NCBI GenBank assembly: GCA_020064725.1
Contig: JAGTWJ010000019.1
Span: 3,162,001 to 3,226,000 of the forward strand
Direction: 5' to 3'
From: Drechslerella dactyloides
Taxonomy: Eukaryota; Ascomycota; Orbiliomycetes; Orbiliales; Orbiliaceae
Length of the DNA: 64,000 nt
Part shown: piece by piece, positions 49,031 to 60,728 of the stretch
Numbering within the stretch: the stretch's first letter is position 1
Layout of the letters: every line of letters starts with the position of its first letter
Notes under the pieces: model-generated
Database searches by the model: none
The model's input: the letters and a program-made list of their open reading frames with translations, nothing else
What the model was told of the DNA's origin: nothing
Made by a program: the position numbers and the translations under genes

Positions 49031-49899
49031 TTATCTCTTAGCAAGACCGCACTTCTTGAGGCACGACTCAACACCGATGGCAACGTTCTTGGGGATCAAA
49101 GATCTGAACTGGTCGACATCACGACCATCCACAACGATGTTTCCACCGACGGCGGCAGTAACGACATCAGTGGGCAATCTGAAGAAGTTATCGGCGACCT
49201 GGGAAGTACCGAAGTCCTCGTTGTTGAAGCCGGCAACGAAGATGGTCTCACCACAGTCAGGGTTGAATTCCTGATGGATGGCACCCTGGGGGAAGACGTG
49301 CATCTGGAAGGTGGTGAAGTTGGAGTTGATGACACGAGCGCCGTTCTCGAGAATGATCGAGGATACCAGCGAGCCGACTACAACGACATTGAGCTCAGTA
49401 CCACGGGGATGGGTGTGGGGGGTGTTGAAACCGCATGGGCCGAGGAAACCCATGGCCATGCCGGAGCCGGTACCGATCAAGGCTGGGAAGGTCTTGCGGT
49501 TGGCGGGGACGACGCGACCAGCTATTGAGAACGAGATGTCAGATATTGTGTGAAACAATTTGATGCGAGATTTATCGTGTCTTATCGATTGGTGTACTTA
49601 CCATTACCAGTGGCGACCTGGACGTTGCCGGGGGGGTTCCGGAAATCGAAGACGAAGTCCTCGTCCCTGAGGAGGGCGATGCGGTCGGCTTGCAACGGAG
49701 CAGTGACCAATTTAGCGATGAGGTCGAAGTTGGAGTAGGCGCTGGTGTATGTCGGGGAGGGCTCTACGCCAATCTCGCCTTCGCCGCCGCCGCCAGTGGT
49801 GGGGGTCTGGCGCTTCTCAACTCGGTTCGGAGCCGGGGCGGCGAAGACGGTGGAGGCAACGGTAGCCAGGATGGCAACGGTGGAAGCTCGGAAGAACAT
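49031..49899 (-). CDS. Secreted germin/spherulin-like cupin
   Basis: Two exons (49899-49602, 49521-49031) give 262 residues. A signal peptide, MFFRASTVAILATVASTVFA, is followed by a short Pro/Gly-rich propeptide with a Kex2-type KR. The single cupin_1 domain shows the metal-binding set: HTHPRGTEL (two His and Glu) and HVFPQGAIHQEF (His). GFLGPCGFNTP precedes the first motif, and the domain ends NIVVDGRDVDQFRSLIPKN. Germin-like proteins in fungi are extracellular; activity (oxalate oxidase, SOD or none) cannot be told. The intron has a GTAAGT donor and a CAATAG acceptor. It diverges from ribokinase across 2 kb. Confidence 0.92.
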
Positions 49900-50653
49900 C
49901 TTGAGATGTGCGTATATTACGATTCTATGGGAATGCCAAAGAGCAGATGTGCAGAGCCGAATCGAGTCGGGTTGGGTGTCGGTGGGATATTATATATTGG
50001 ACTGAGCAGAGAAGCCAGTAAAAGAAATGACAGACCCCAATGAAGGAAAATCGTGAAGCAAGCAGGAGAGGATGGAGAGGCGAAGCTGAGATGGAAGCCG
50101 AAGCTGTTGATGATGATGAGAGTAAAAAAAAGTTGGTGGAGGAGAGCGGAGAGAGTGGAATATATACAGTGGGATTCGATCTGCCAGCCTCAGCCTTCTT
50201 TGCCGGATTCTGACTTCCACCAGCGAAGTCTGCGAAAAAGAAAAAGGCAGGCAAGGATGGTGAATGCTAAATTAGAAGAGCTGGGGGGGTCCAAGGTACA
50301 TCGGATTGCACTGTCACCGACGGCGTGCTCTCCATTGTGCATACGTGATATTACATGTATGTGTGTACATGTCCACGGCCATGCACGCTATCAGGGCTGA
50401 GAGTAAGCAGCTGTCCCGAAGAAGAAGAAGCGGTGGAGGGAGGTGGGGACCTGGTAAGAGAGCTACACCAGCAGGCTAGCTGGCGAGAACCCTGCCCGCG
50501 AAGAGACACCGACATGTATGTACATAGCCTTGGTCTGGAGCTTGTGTGCTTATCAGCCCCAGTCCGGTGAGAGCTACTGCTGAGGCTGAGAGGCTCGCAA
50601 GTCGAGAGGATCGCGACTAACTAGCGGGAATGCGAGCGCGCTAGCCCGCTTGG

Positions 50654-50669
50654 CCGTTAACGTTAACGG
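50654..50669. promoter_or_regulatory. 16-bp perfect palindrome CCGTTAACGTTAACGG
   Basis: Fully self-complementary and made of two GTTAAC units. It lies about 750 bp upstream of the cupin start. It could bind a dimeric regulator, but one such palindrome is expected by chance in 64 kb. Confidence 0.3.
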
Positions 50670-51217
50670 GCACGTTTGTCCGTGATCTAAATTAAACCTC
50701 GCCCGCGGCCAAGCACAAGCAGCCCTCGCAGCCCTCGCAGCGGTGGGACAGGCAAGCTTGCACTGGCATCTCGGGATTTGTAAATTTGTGTTTTCTGATC
50801 CTCAACCGACGCTCAGCCCTAACTTGCCCAGACCGACCTGCCAGGGCCCCGCTCGACATCCCGACAGACGAGCACGACCGAAAAATCCTGCGCTGGGCAG
50901 GCAGGCAGGCAGGCAGTGGCCCTTGGTCGGCCTCTTGGCCGTCAGCCGCACATTGAGCGGTGATGTTCGCCTTGGCCACTCTGCGCGGTGGGGAGCTTTG
51001 CGCGTAGTGGATGCCCAATTGCAACTGCCATCGACACAGTCGTAGCTCGGTCTCTTCGACAGCGGCCTGATCGGGAGCGTAAGCTGAGGCATCTCGTATC
51101 GACCGGCGTAATCTGGCACTGTCATACTCCCAGACGTGTGCAACCGGCACCCGTCGCGTCCTCGTCCGTCGATTTCTGACATTGCATACGGGCCACGATA
51201 CTATACTATAGCTGTCC

Positions 51218-51246
51218 AGTCAGTCAGTCGGTCAGTCGGTCAGCCT
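51218..51246. repeat. GTCA/GTCG tandem repeat
   Basis: Runs of GTCA and GTCG tetranucleotides upstream of ribokinase. Confidence 0.7.
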
Positions 51247-51953
51247 GTCTTCGAGACACGAACGAGCTAGCAGGCTCGTCGATAAGCTCACCTACCGCCA
51301 ATGCCATTCATGGAACAAGCAGATCTGATGGGAGCAGGCATTCCAAATCATGCATCTCGCCAAGGGTGTATTCCAGGCGCCTCCAAGGCTCGCTATTTGG
51401 AAGCCGTCCTGGGGAGACTAGCGAGCAGCACAGCCTTCCGCCGCCCGACAAACGCGACGGAGAACGAGCAGAGAAGAAGGCAGCCCCCGGTCACGATGTC
51501 CTCTGATTTGGCATTCGGCTCCAGCAGAGGCTTCCTCACCAGGCACAAACATGCCCCGTTTCGGCGGGCGGACGGGGAGCTAAAAATACACCCGTCCGAG
51601 TTTATTACTCGATCGCGATACAACTTCCCTGCGCAGCACAAAAGTATTTGCGTTGGCCGCCCGTTTGCCGCTGCTTACTTTCCGCTTGCGTCGTCGCGTC
51701 GTCTGGGCCGTCGATAGAGCCCGAGGCTGGCTGCTGGTCAAGAGCATTGGCATCTTGCGGCTGTGGAGTTGTTCGTGGGAGCGCACGCCTGTGGGGCAGT
51801 TGGCGATGCACGTTGGACATCTCAGATTGCCAGACCGTTGTGGTTCAGTCGACGCTGACGCCCGCAGGATTATTCCAATTTTGCAGCCCACCGCAAACCA
51901 ACCTTCTACTAGTCTGAAGCTAACCAGCTCGGTCCGCTGGGCTGAATTCCAAA

Positions 51954-53316
51954 ATGTCGCTGCCCACGATCCTTGTCGTCGGCTCCCTCAACGTCGACCT
52001 CGGTACGTGTGCACCAGAAACACCTCCAAATGCAGGCTCGCTCGCTCGCTCGCGTGCGTGCGTGCGTGCATGAACGTCCAAATACGCAGATACAGCTATC
52101 TGACTTGAGCTCATTCCCCATGGCCTCTGTACTCTCGCAGTCACAAACACACCCCGCGTTCCCGATGCCGGAGAAACCATCCAGGCTGAATCCTTCGCGA
52201 CGTACTTCGGAGGCAAAGGCGCGAACCAGGCCGTCGCCTGCGCCCGTCTGTCGCGTTTGAAGACCGACAATGGTATCATTACCGCGCCGTCGGCCTTTGT
52301 TCGTATGGCTGGCTGCGTCGGAGACGACGACTTTGGTACCCCTCTGAAGAACAGTCTACAAGCGGACGGCGTCGATGTCGGCAGCGTGGAGACCAAACAC
52401 GGGGTCGCGACGGGCGTCGCAGTTATTCTGGTAACGCAGCCGCTAAAACACTGTCTCTCACGCCCCCGGATTCAACGTTTATTGGAGGTATGGCTACATA
52501 TGCTAATGCACAACGGCGGTATCACGCAGGTTGAACCATCGGGCGAAAACAGAATTCTGATTACGGCTGGCGCCAACGGGCTCTGCGAGCCATCTGCTGC
52601 GCTCTTGACACCCGCACCGGCACTTCTCGTAATGCAGTTGGAAATTCCTCGAAACACGGTCCTGGAGATGCTCAAGCTGGCAGCCGAGTCGTCTCCACCG
52701 ATTGCCACCCTGCTGAACCCGGCCCCGGCCAGCCAACTTCCCGAGAGCGCCTACCAGAGAATCACCCACTTGATAGTTAACGAGACGGAAGCCGCAATAT
52801 TAGGCGGTGGGGGCGCTGCCCTGCGAATAGACGTCGAAACAGAGATGATGGAAGACTGCAGGCGACTGACGCAGGAGTTCGTGAACAGAGGCGTCCGGGG
52901 CTCTATCGTCATCACGCTCGGAGCAAAGGGCGCGTTCTGGCATGACGTGAAGGCTGGAAAGGACGGCCTGGTTCCCAGCGAGAAAGTGCAAGTTGTGGAT
53001 ACGACAGCTGCTGGGGACACCTTTATTGGAGGTTGGTAACCCAGTCACACCTTTGGCCCAATTTTGCACGTAATCAGACAATCATTCAATGCGTTCGTCG
53101 CACTTCTGTACCACGGGGGAGGATCTAGACCGATAGATGAGTAGACTGACACGCTCTTTTCTCGGCCAATCAGCATTTGCGGTTAAGGTCGTCAACGGAA
53201 ATCCAATTTCGATTGCGGTTGCGTACGCTGTGCACGCCAGCGCGAAGACGGTGACGAAGCAGGGCGCGCAGTCTTCGATCCCGTGGCGAGATGAGGTGGA
53301 CACACCCACTTCGTAG
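51954..53316 (+). CDS. RBK1: Ribokinase
   Basis: Phosphorylates D-ribose to ribose 5-phosphate. Four exons (51954-52002, 52141-52430, 52530-53031, 53174-53316) give 327 residues, normal for the PfkB family. Marks are LVVGSLNVDLVTNTPRVPDA, the substrate loop FATYFGGKGANQAVACARLS, GCVGDDDFGTPL, LNPAPASQLP, LIVNETEA, ITLGAKGAFWH and the catalytic/anion-hole motif DTTAAGDTFIGGAFA (Asp at the end of AAGD). Intron 52431-52529 is 99 nt, in phase 0 and free of stops. Intron 1 contains CGCT/GCGT tandem repeats. Confidence 0.95.
52037..52073 (+). repeat. CGCT/GCGT tetranucleotide repeats in ribokinase intron 1
   Basis: Several CGCT units pass into GCGT units within the first intron. Confidence 0.8.
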
Positions 53317-54648
53317 CTGAGCGGGATGGAATCGAATCCTGCTGTGCTGAACGAGCCGTGTTTTTGAAGACGGCCCGAATGCACGCCCTAACAAAATATT
53401 AGATATGATACTGTGTTGATGCTGCTGTGTTACCAGCTTCGATAGGCCTTTCCTTTGATCATACGGTGACGTGGCCGTGAATCTCGATGCGTACCGTTCT
53501 TATATAATTGGTAGCAAGTAGCTAGTACCTAGTCAGCACTTACTTAATCAGCCTCTCGAGGCGAAGCGCCCAATAATTCATCCAACATCCCATATAGCTA
53601 GCAACTATGTGCCTCTTACCTCACAGAAACAATGTAGCCGAATACTTGTCCGTAAGTAAATAAGTAGTAATCGATAACGTTATACGACAGCTGTTATATA
53701 TACCCGTACCATAAAGATAATGCTGCAATATGTATGGCTAATGAGCGGGTTTGCGTCTGTGTAACCCTGCGCTGCGTGGGTGGCAGCCTGTGTAACCGTT
53801 GCAGCATCGAAAGCCGTGACGTTTGTGACATTTTGGCGGCCATCTTGCGTTGCGGTGCTCCACTCTCGTCTGAAGATACGCATATTTGCGATGCTGCGAT
53901 GGGACCGCGGGAGACTCGGGACCAGACAGAGCAGCAGAGTCCTCAGCCGCAAAAGGAGCTGCTCGCTGTGGCGCACATATCTCCGCCCGCTACGCATATG
54001 CCCGACTCGGAGATACCATGACCGTTGTCCCGCGGCCGAAATTCGAAACCTCGAGTCGCGATCAATCGAAAGTCAGGCGAGAGGCAACCTGTTGGAAGAA
54101 TACAGGGAGATTAGCCGTGTGCACTCTACCGTTTTGGGCAGAGAATACGACATACGAGCCGCCCGAAGAACGCAGAAACGCCAACAAAACCAGCGTCCGG
54201 AACATTAAATTGCCCGCGAAGGGACACGACGACGGTTACGTTGCGCATACAGACGTCTCGAACGTTTCCTCCTCGTCCAAGGCGGACTTACGTAACGCAC
54301 AGGATGCCAGAACCGCGGCGCTTCTAAGCCATTCGCCTGGCTTCAACTGCTATTTGGGCCTCCATCCTGTGGCAGCATTTGCTTCACTCCTGCAATTCCC
54401 TCGCCCAGCAATCGGCGCCTCGATGCAGCTAGTCATTTGCATCAACTAGATTATCTCGGCAGCGGCTGCGCCTCGCCGTCCCTCCGCGTGCTGGTGTCGT
54501 CGGAGCTTTTATATATCACAATCCCAGGCCGGTCGGCCGGCACCTTGTCCATTATCAACGTCACGGGCATCGACAGTCAACAGTCGTAAACAAATAGCAT
54601 CAGTTGGTATCGCCTCGCCGCTGCATTGCAGTGTATTACGCTGTCGCC
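53317..54648. other. Intergenic between ribokinase and the ABC transporter
   Basis: 1.3 kb. A frame of 187 codons (53886-54449) has no recognisable domain or splice support and is not called. AT-rich and likely 3' UTR plus ABC promoter. Confidence 0.5.
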
Positions 54649-57600
54649 ATGGCCGGCGCCTCTCTCTACAGACAGACCCTCATCTTGACGAAGAAGAATC
54701 TCCGCATCGTAGCAATACGTCATATCTCTTCTACGATATTCAGAGCTTTCGTCCTGCCAGTCGGTATGTTTGCTTCCCCTTGCAGCCCATCCCTGATCAG
54801 ATCCGCTGCTTTGTCAAATGCAACCACCGCAACGCAGGCCGTAGACTGCATCCACCACACAAACCACAGACACATTCTAGCTAGTGTCCTTACGGAAAAG
54901 TCATCGTGCTAACAAAGAACGACCCGAATTGACCGGGTAATACAGTCTTTGCCTTCTTTCTGGCATACGCAAAAAACTTGTTTCTTCCCGTCTCCAAGTT
55001 CGGCTTCGGGGAGCCAGCCCCGATCAAAAGCCTTGCCGATGCCGTCGACAAGAGACTGCTCTTCGTTGATAACGGCCTAGGTCAAACTGTTACCGATCTC
55101 ATCGATAAAATCGCCCAGCCCGTGCGAGACGCGGGCAAGGTCAATGTTACCGTTCTTAGAGACAACGGCGAGCTCTTCCAGGCATGCAGGCCGAATCTGG
55201 CCGGCCAGTCCAACTGCTTCGGTGCCGTCGTCTTCAATGACTACCCGAAGGATGGCCAGGGATCTTGGAACTACACCATCAGAGCCGATGCTGCCCTCCT
55301 GGGACTGGCCGTCCGGAGTGACAATCATGACAACCCGGCTCAATCAGTCATCATGCCCTTGCAGCTGGCCGTGGACAATGCGATCAATAACTCAACTGTC
55401 ATCCCAAATGAATTCCTCTTCACCTCGCTCAGCGAGAAGGAGCGCAAGGATCGCATTCGCACGCGCTACATGGGTGCCTTAATCGATGTCCTAGCTGTCG
55501 CCTTTGCCATTTCAATGGTCGGCATCGGTTATCACCTCACCGGACTCTTTGCCGCCGAACGAGAGATTGGGATGAGCCAGCTGATCAACGCCATGGGCGG
55601 ACGACAAGTTGCTCGACTGCTCAGTCACCACATTGCATTCTCCATTGTTTATGCGCCGGGCTGGATCATGATATCGTTAGCTTTCGGCTTCGCCGTCTTT
55701 CAGCAGACGAACGTTGGCGTTATGGTGATCTTTCACCTCCTGGCCGGGTTGGCCTGGAGTAGTCTTTCTCTCTTCGGTGGATCTCTCTTCAGGAAGGCAC
55801 AACTCTCCGGTATCACCGTCGTTATCGGGTCACTCTTGCTAGCTATCCTAGCGCAGGTCATATCGGGCAGGTCTACTGCTCTTATAGCCGTCCTTGTAGG
55901 TTTCCTGCATTGCCAACCTAAATATTAAGCATTCACTAATGTTAAAATATTCATCCGAAGGGTTTCTTATTCACGCCTATGACCTATGTTTTCTTTATGA
56001 TTTTCGTGGCCCGCTGGGAACGAGAAAACCTAGCTGCGGATTTACTTCGCCGAGCCCCAACATCAAAACACACCATCCCTGGTATCGCCTTCTTAGCCTT
56101 CTTAATAATCCAAATATTCGTCTATCCTCTTCTCGCTGCACTAATCGAAAACTGGCTCTATGGCACCGCGTCCCCCAATCGGACTGTCGGGACTACTGCC
56201 GAAGAGAACGCCGTTGAGATTGAGCATTTCACTCGAAGATATCCTCCAAAATGGTGGAATCGTAAAAAGGAGACCGTTGTCGCCGTGAACGATTTGTCCA
56301 TCAATGTCAGGAAAGGTGCTATTGTTTCATTGCTGGGTGCCAATGGTAGTGGTAAATCTACGACTAATAATGCCATTGCCGGGCTCGACACCATCACATC
56401 CGGTCAAATTCGAGTCGCCGGGATCAAGACTGATCTCGGTGTTTGTCCCCAAAATGTGAGATTCTTTTTGTTTTTGGCACTACGGTTTTATCGACATCAT
56501 AACGCTGACTATCTTCGTCTCGCATAGAATGTCCTTTGGGACGATCTGTCGGTCATGGAAACGCTTCGGATCTGGATGTATCTTAAAGTTGGTTATATCG
56601 ATATGGAAGAAGTCCACTCCATGATCCGGAGCTGCGATTTGGTCCAAAAATCCTCTGCATTGTCAAAAACGCTGAGTGGTGGACAGGTAATTCGCCTACT
56701 GGGCTAATTCTTTATCAAGACAACTGCTGAACCCTGATATCTGCAGAAACGCAAACTTCAACTCGCGATCATGTTCATCGGCGGCAGCAAGATAGGAATC
56801 ATCGACGAGGCAAGCAGTGGCCTTGACCCTCTCTCGAGGAGGAAGCTATGGGACATCATCCTCTCAGAAAGAAACAAACGCACAATTCTTCTGACCACAC
56901 ACTATCTCGAGGAAGCCGATTTCCTGTCTGACTACATTGTCATCCTCAGCAAGGGTCAACTAAAATGTGCCGGTAGCTCGGCAGAACTTAAGGCAAGACT
57001 GGGCGGAGGCTATCGAGTTCACTGCTTCGATGAGAATGCGCCGGCTTTGCTTGAAGGCATCCAAGGCAAGCAACTTTACGACCAAACAGTATATCGTGCG
57101 GATGATACCGTTGCTGCTGGTCGAATAATCAACGCCCTGAATCAATTAGACATGACAGATTTTCACATCAATGGACCAACCATCGAGGACGTCTTCTTAA
57201 AGGTAGCGGAAGAGACTGCGGCTGCCCAAGCATCCGCTGCGGGTACCGAAGAGAAACAATCTGGCGTCGAACTTTCCACCGGAAAACGAGTCAACATGCC
57301 CCAACAAGCATTAATAATGCTGCAGAAGCGCCTGGTCATCCTTCGATATATGATGCTCCCAATGATTGCCGCCGTTGTGATTCCGATTATCACTGCAGCA
57401 ATCACGCTACGCTTCCTCAACGGCTTTGAAGTAGCATCCTGCAGCCCTACGGCTGGTATGTCTAGTTACGACAATGTCAATATCTCTTCCCTCGACCTTG
57501 ACTTGGATGTTGTCTTTGGGCCACCACAAGCTATTGGACTCCAGTCTGTGCTAAAGCTGCAGAATGTCTTTGGAGGATTTTTCGATAATACTAGCGGATC

Positions 57601-60262
57601 AGGCGATGGAAACGGCAATTTCGACGCTTCATCGTTGCAGGACATGATCAACACCGTCACATCGTACGATGACTTCTTGAGCTACATCCAACTCAACTAC
57701 AAGAACGTCACGCCCGGCGGCTTCTGGATCCCCCAAGATACCCCAACCCTCGGTTTTGTCGGTAATGACAACGGCCTTTACAAAGCTATGCTAGCCTTAA
57801 ACATCCTCGACAACGTGCGCAACAACGCCTCCATCATTACGACATACACAAACTTTGACGTGAACTTTGGACCCGGGACCGGCGATTCTCTTCAATTTAT
57901 CACCTACTTCGGTCTAGCGACTGCTGTATTCCCGGCATTCTTCGTCTTGTATCCTACTCTCGAGAGGCTACGAAATGTCAGGGCTCTGCATTACTCCAAT
58001 GGTGTTCGTGCGGGGAGCCTATGGATTGCCTACACGATGTTCGACTTTGTCTTCGTCCTGTTCATCGCTATCGTGGCTACCATCATTCTTGCCGCTAGCT
58101 CAAGTGTATGGTGGAGCATTGGTCATCTTTTCGCCGTATTCATGCTTTACGGCCTCGCTGCGGTCCTTCTGTCGTATGTTGTCTCGCTCTTGGCCAAGTC
58201 GCAGCTGGCAGCTTTCGCAATGGTGGCGGGATATCAAGCCGTCATGTTCCTCTTGTACATGATTGCGTACATGTCCGTCCTTACTTACTCGCCCATCGAG
58301 GACCAGAGCCGAAATATTCTGATCGTGCACTTCGCGATGGCATTAGTATCACCGGTTCCGAGTTGGGTTCGAGCTCTGTTTGCTTCTTTGAATCTTTTCC
58401 AAATTGATTGTAGGAACGATGCCTTCGTAGCACCTCAGGATATCACAGCCTACGGTGGGCCAATTTTGTATCTGGTTTTGCAAATTCTTCTGCTCTTGGG
58501 CATCATGATCTGGTGGGAGAGCGGTGCGTACCGGCTGGACACCCGGAGTATCCTAAGGGCTAAGGACACGGAGCGAGATGCAACAGAAATCGAAATGGAA
58601 GTGATGGAAGAGCTGAAGCGTGTGGATAGCTCGACCGCTGATGGCCTGCGAGCTCTGCACGTCTCCAAAGCGTTCGGCAAGGTCCAGGCCGTCGAGGATG
58701 TTTCCTTCGGCGTGAAGCCAGGCGAGATATTTGCGCTCCTTGGCCCCAACGGAGCTGGAAAGAGTAAGTGCCGGATCAATATCCCCTTCTTGCGACGCTC
58801 TCTAAACATTTGGCTGACGCGGCTCTTCGATTGTTAGGTACAATGTAAGTCGTGCACCATGAGGAGGAACTGACGCCGCTTACTCATGCACTGACATCAT
58901 GATCTGTTCAGAATCTCGATGATACGCGGCGTTCTCCGTCCGAACAACGGCGAGATCTTTGTCCACAATCTCAACATGCACAGCAAGCACAAACCAGAGG
59001 CGAGGTCGCACCTAGGTAAGGTTACCCAGATCAGGATAAATTAATGTAACACCCGCTAACCAGAGTCCCTGCGGACTGTACCTGTAGGAGTCTGCCCGCA
59101 ATTCGACGCATGCGACCAAATGACCACCCGTCAACATTTATACTTCTACGCTCGAATCCGCGGAGTTGAAGTACGTCCAGCCTTATCAAGACGATGTCTC
59201 TACCAACTTCATGTGCTGATCGCTGTGGTTAGGATGTTGATCACAACGTCCAAGTTGTTTTGGACGCCGTCGGTCTGTCTGAGTTCTCCGAGAGGATGGC
59301 AATGAAGCTCAGCGGCGGCAACAGACGCAAGCTGTCTTTGGCTATCGCATTGATGGGTAAGCCGTCAAATCTCCGCTTGCTTATTGGTAGTTGATCGTGT
59401 TCAGTGCTAACATCCATCTAGGTAATCCGAGGTGTGTCCATACAATCGAGTAATATATGATCGAGTGGGGTCTCTAACCTAACCATAACTACGTCCAGTG
59501 TGCTGCTTCTTGACGAACCTTCTTCTTCGATGGACTCAGCTTCTCAGAGACTTCTGTGGAATATCCTGAGATCGATCGCCCCAGGTCGCTCCCTACTGCT
59601 CACCAGCCACAGCATGCTGGAAGTCGACGCCCTCGCCAACCGCGCCGGAATAATCTCGCGCAAGATGTTAGCGGTTGGGACAACCGATTATCTTCGGGAG
59701 AAGCACGGCAATCACTACCATATCCACATCGTACTCAAATCCTCGCCAAATACGCCGGACGAAGAGATGGAATCCGTCAAGTCATGGATCCTGGAGAACT
59801 TCCCAGGCGCCGAGGTTGAGGACAAATCGTTCCACGGACAAACCAAGTTCAAGGTGCCTTCCATCATGACGTTCAAGGGGGAGGAGGAGTCACCAGATGA
59901 GGGCATCAGCAGGACACACACGCAAGAGGAGGCCGAGAGGAGCAATGTCCTCAAGCGGAACAGAACCATCAACACCCTATTCCAGCTGCTCGGTAAGCTT
60001 TCGCTCATTCTCAGGTGTTTCATATCTCAGTTCTACTAACGGTGATGCTTCCAATTTCCTAGAGGACAACAAAGAAAAACTGGGCATCGACTTCTACTCG
60101 ATTAGCCGAACATCGATGGACGAGGTTTTCCTGAATATTGTTGGCAAGGCCAATGTTATCGAGGAAGGTTATCACATGGATATGGAAGAGACGAGGAAGA
60201 AGTCTAGCAGGTGGCGGCGGATCAAGAATAAGGGCAAAGCAGAGGCGCACTGGGCGTTATGA
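54649..60262 (+). CDS. Full-length ABC transporter, subfamily A (ABCA-like)
   Basis: Two-fold membrane pump of the lipid-exporting ABCA type (ABCA lipids by analogy; the substrate is unknown). About twelve exons. TM half 1 follows MAGASLYRQTLILTKKNLRI, with a roughly 170-residue lumenal/extracellular loop. NBD1 has Walker A GANGSGKST, signature LSGGQ and IIDEASSGLD. TM half 2 includes a large loop (about 57440-57890), then FFVLYPTLERLRNVRALHYS and several TM helices. NBD2 has GPNGAGKS|T, LSGGNRRKLSLAIALMG, then the split GNPS and VLLLDEPSSSMD. The C-terminus is basic (KKSSRWRRIKNKG). Two microexons lie in NBD2: 58838-58844 and 59422-59431. Introns are GT-AG. Confidence 0.9.
58838..58844 (+). 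other. 7-nt microexon in Walker A of NBD2
   Basis: GTACAAT between AG at 58836-58837 and GTAAGT at 58845. With A (58763) before and A (58912) after, it codes Ser-Thr-Ile, completing GPNGAGKST. Confidence 0.82.
59422..59431 (+). other. 10-nt microexon before Walker B of NBD2
   Basis: GTAATCCGAG between AG at 59420-59421 and GTGTGT at 59432. It codes the end of Gly, then Asn-Pro and the start of Ser in ALMGNPSVLLLDEP. CTAAC-type branch sites precede both its acceptor (near 59407) and that of the next exon (near 59477). Confidence 0.85.
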
Positions 60263-60728
60263 GGCCATAGAATTTGATCATTTTTTCGTTTCCAATATTT
60301 ACTTACTTAGTGTTAACATGTTCTTGCAGCAGCAGCTGATAAGCGGATGGGATGTAGCCTACGAATCGTAGCATTGGTTTTTAATAAAGGGCGCCGGGAT
60401 ACCTTTTTACCCTGTAGAAATCTTTCAATCGCTGCTCACAGCCGACGTACAGTCGACAGGAGTCTTCTCTAATAGGAATAATTGCCTATAGATCAAGTCG
60501 CATTGGTAGACACAAAAAAGAGAACACCGGGTCCAACATAAACAAAAGAAAAAGTCTCCAATTCTTAGTAGCACCCCCCCTCTTCCCTATGAATACATAT
60601 CCTTCCACCACCCCACCTCAAGTCATGCCAAGCTATCTACAGCGAGTGAGTGAGCAAGCGAGAGAGACTGACAAACTCGCACAACCACAACAGCGGTCCG
60701 CCACTACGACTCGTAATTAAATCGCCGT
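60263..60728. other. Intergenic between convergent ABC and BAP31-like genes
   Basis: 466 bp of 3' UTR-type sequence. No gene. Confidence 0.5.

Larger units (their letters stand above)
49900..51953. promoter_or_regulatory. Long divergent region between cupin and ribokinase
   Basis: 2 kb without a supported gene. It contains a 16-bp perfect palindrome (50654-50669), CAGG units around 50897-50917 and GTCA/GTCG units around 51218-51246. CT-type runs lie on the cupin strand near 50050-50250, with a TATA-like stretch at 50160-50167. Confidence 0.5.

Noticed and set aside
51301..51717. 138-codon frame upstream of ribokinase
   Set aside because: Lies in the promoter region, overlaps minus-strand frames and matches no family.
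53886..54449. 187-codon frame between ribokinase and the ABC gene
   Set aside because: No domain, unusual composition, no splice or start support; overlaps other frames equally long.
49031..60262. Secondary-metabolite or nutrient-uptake gene cluster (cupin, ribokinase, ABC)
   Set aside because: No backbone synthase, tailoring enzymes or pathway regulator; large gaps and unrelated families.
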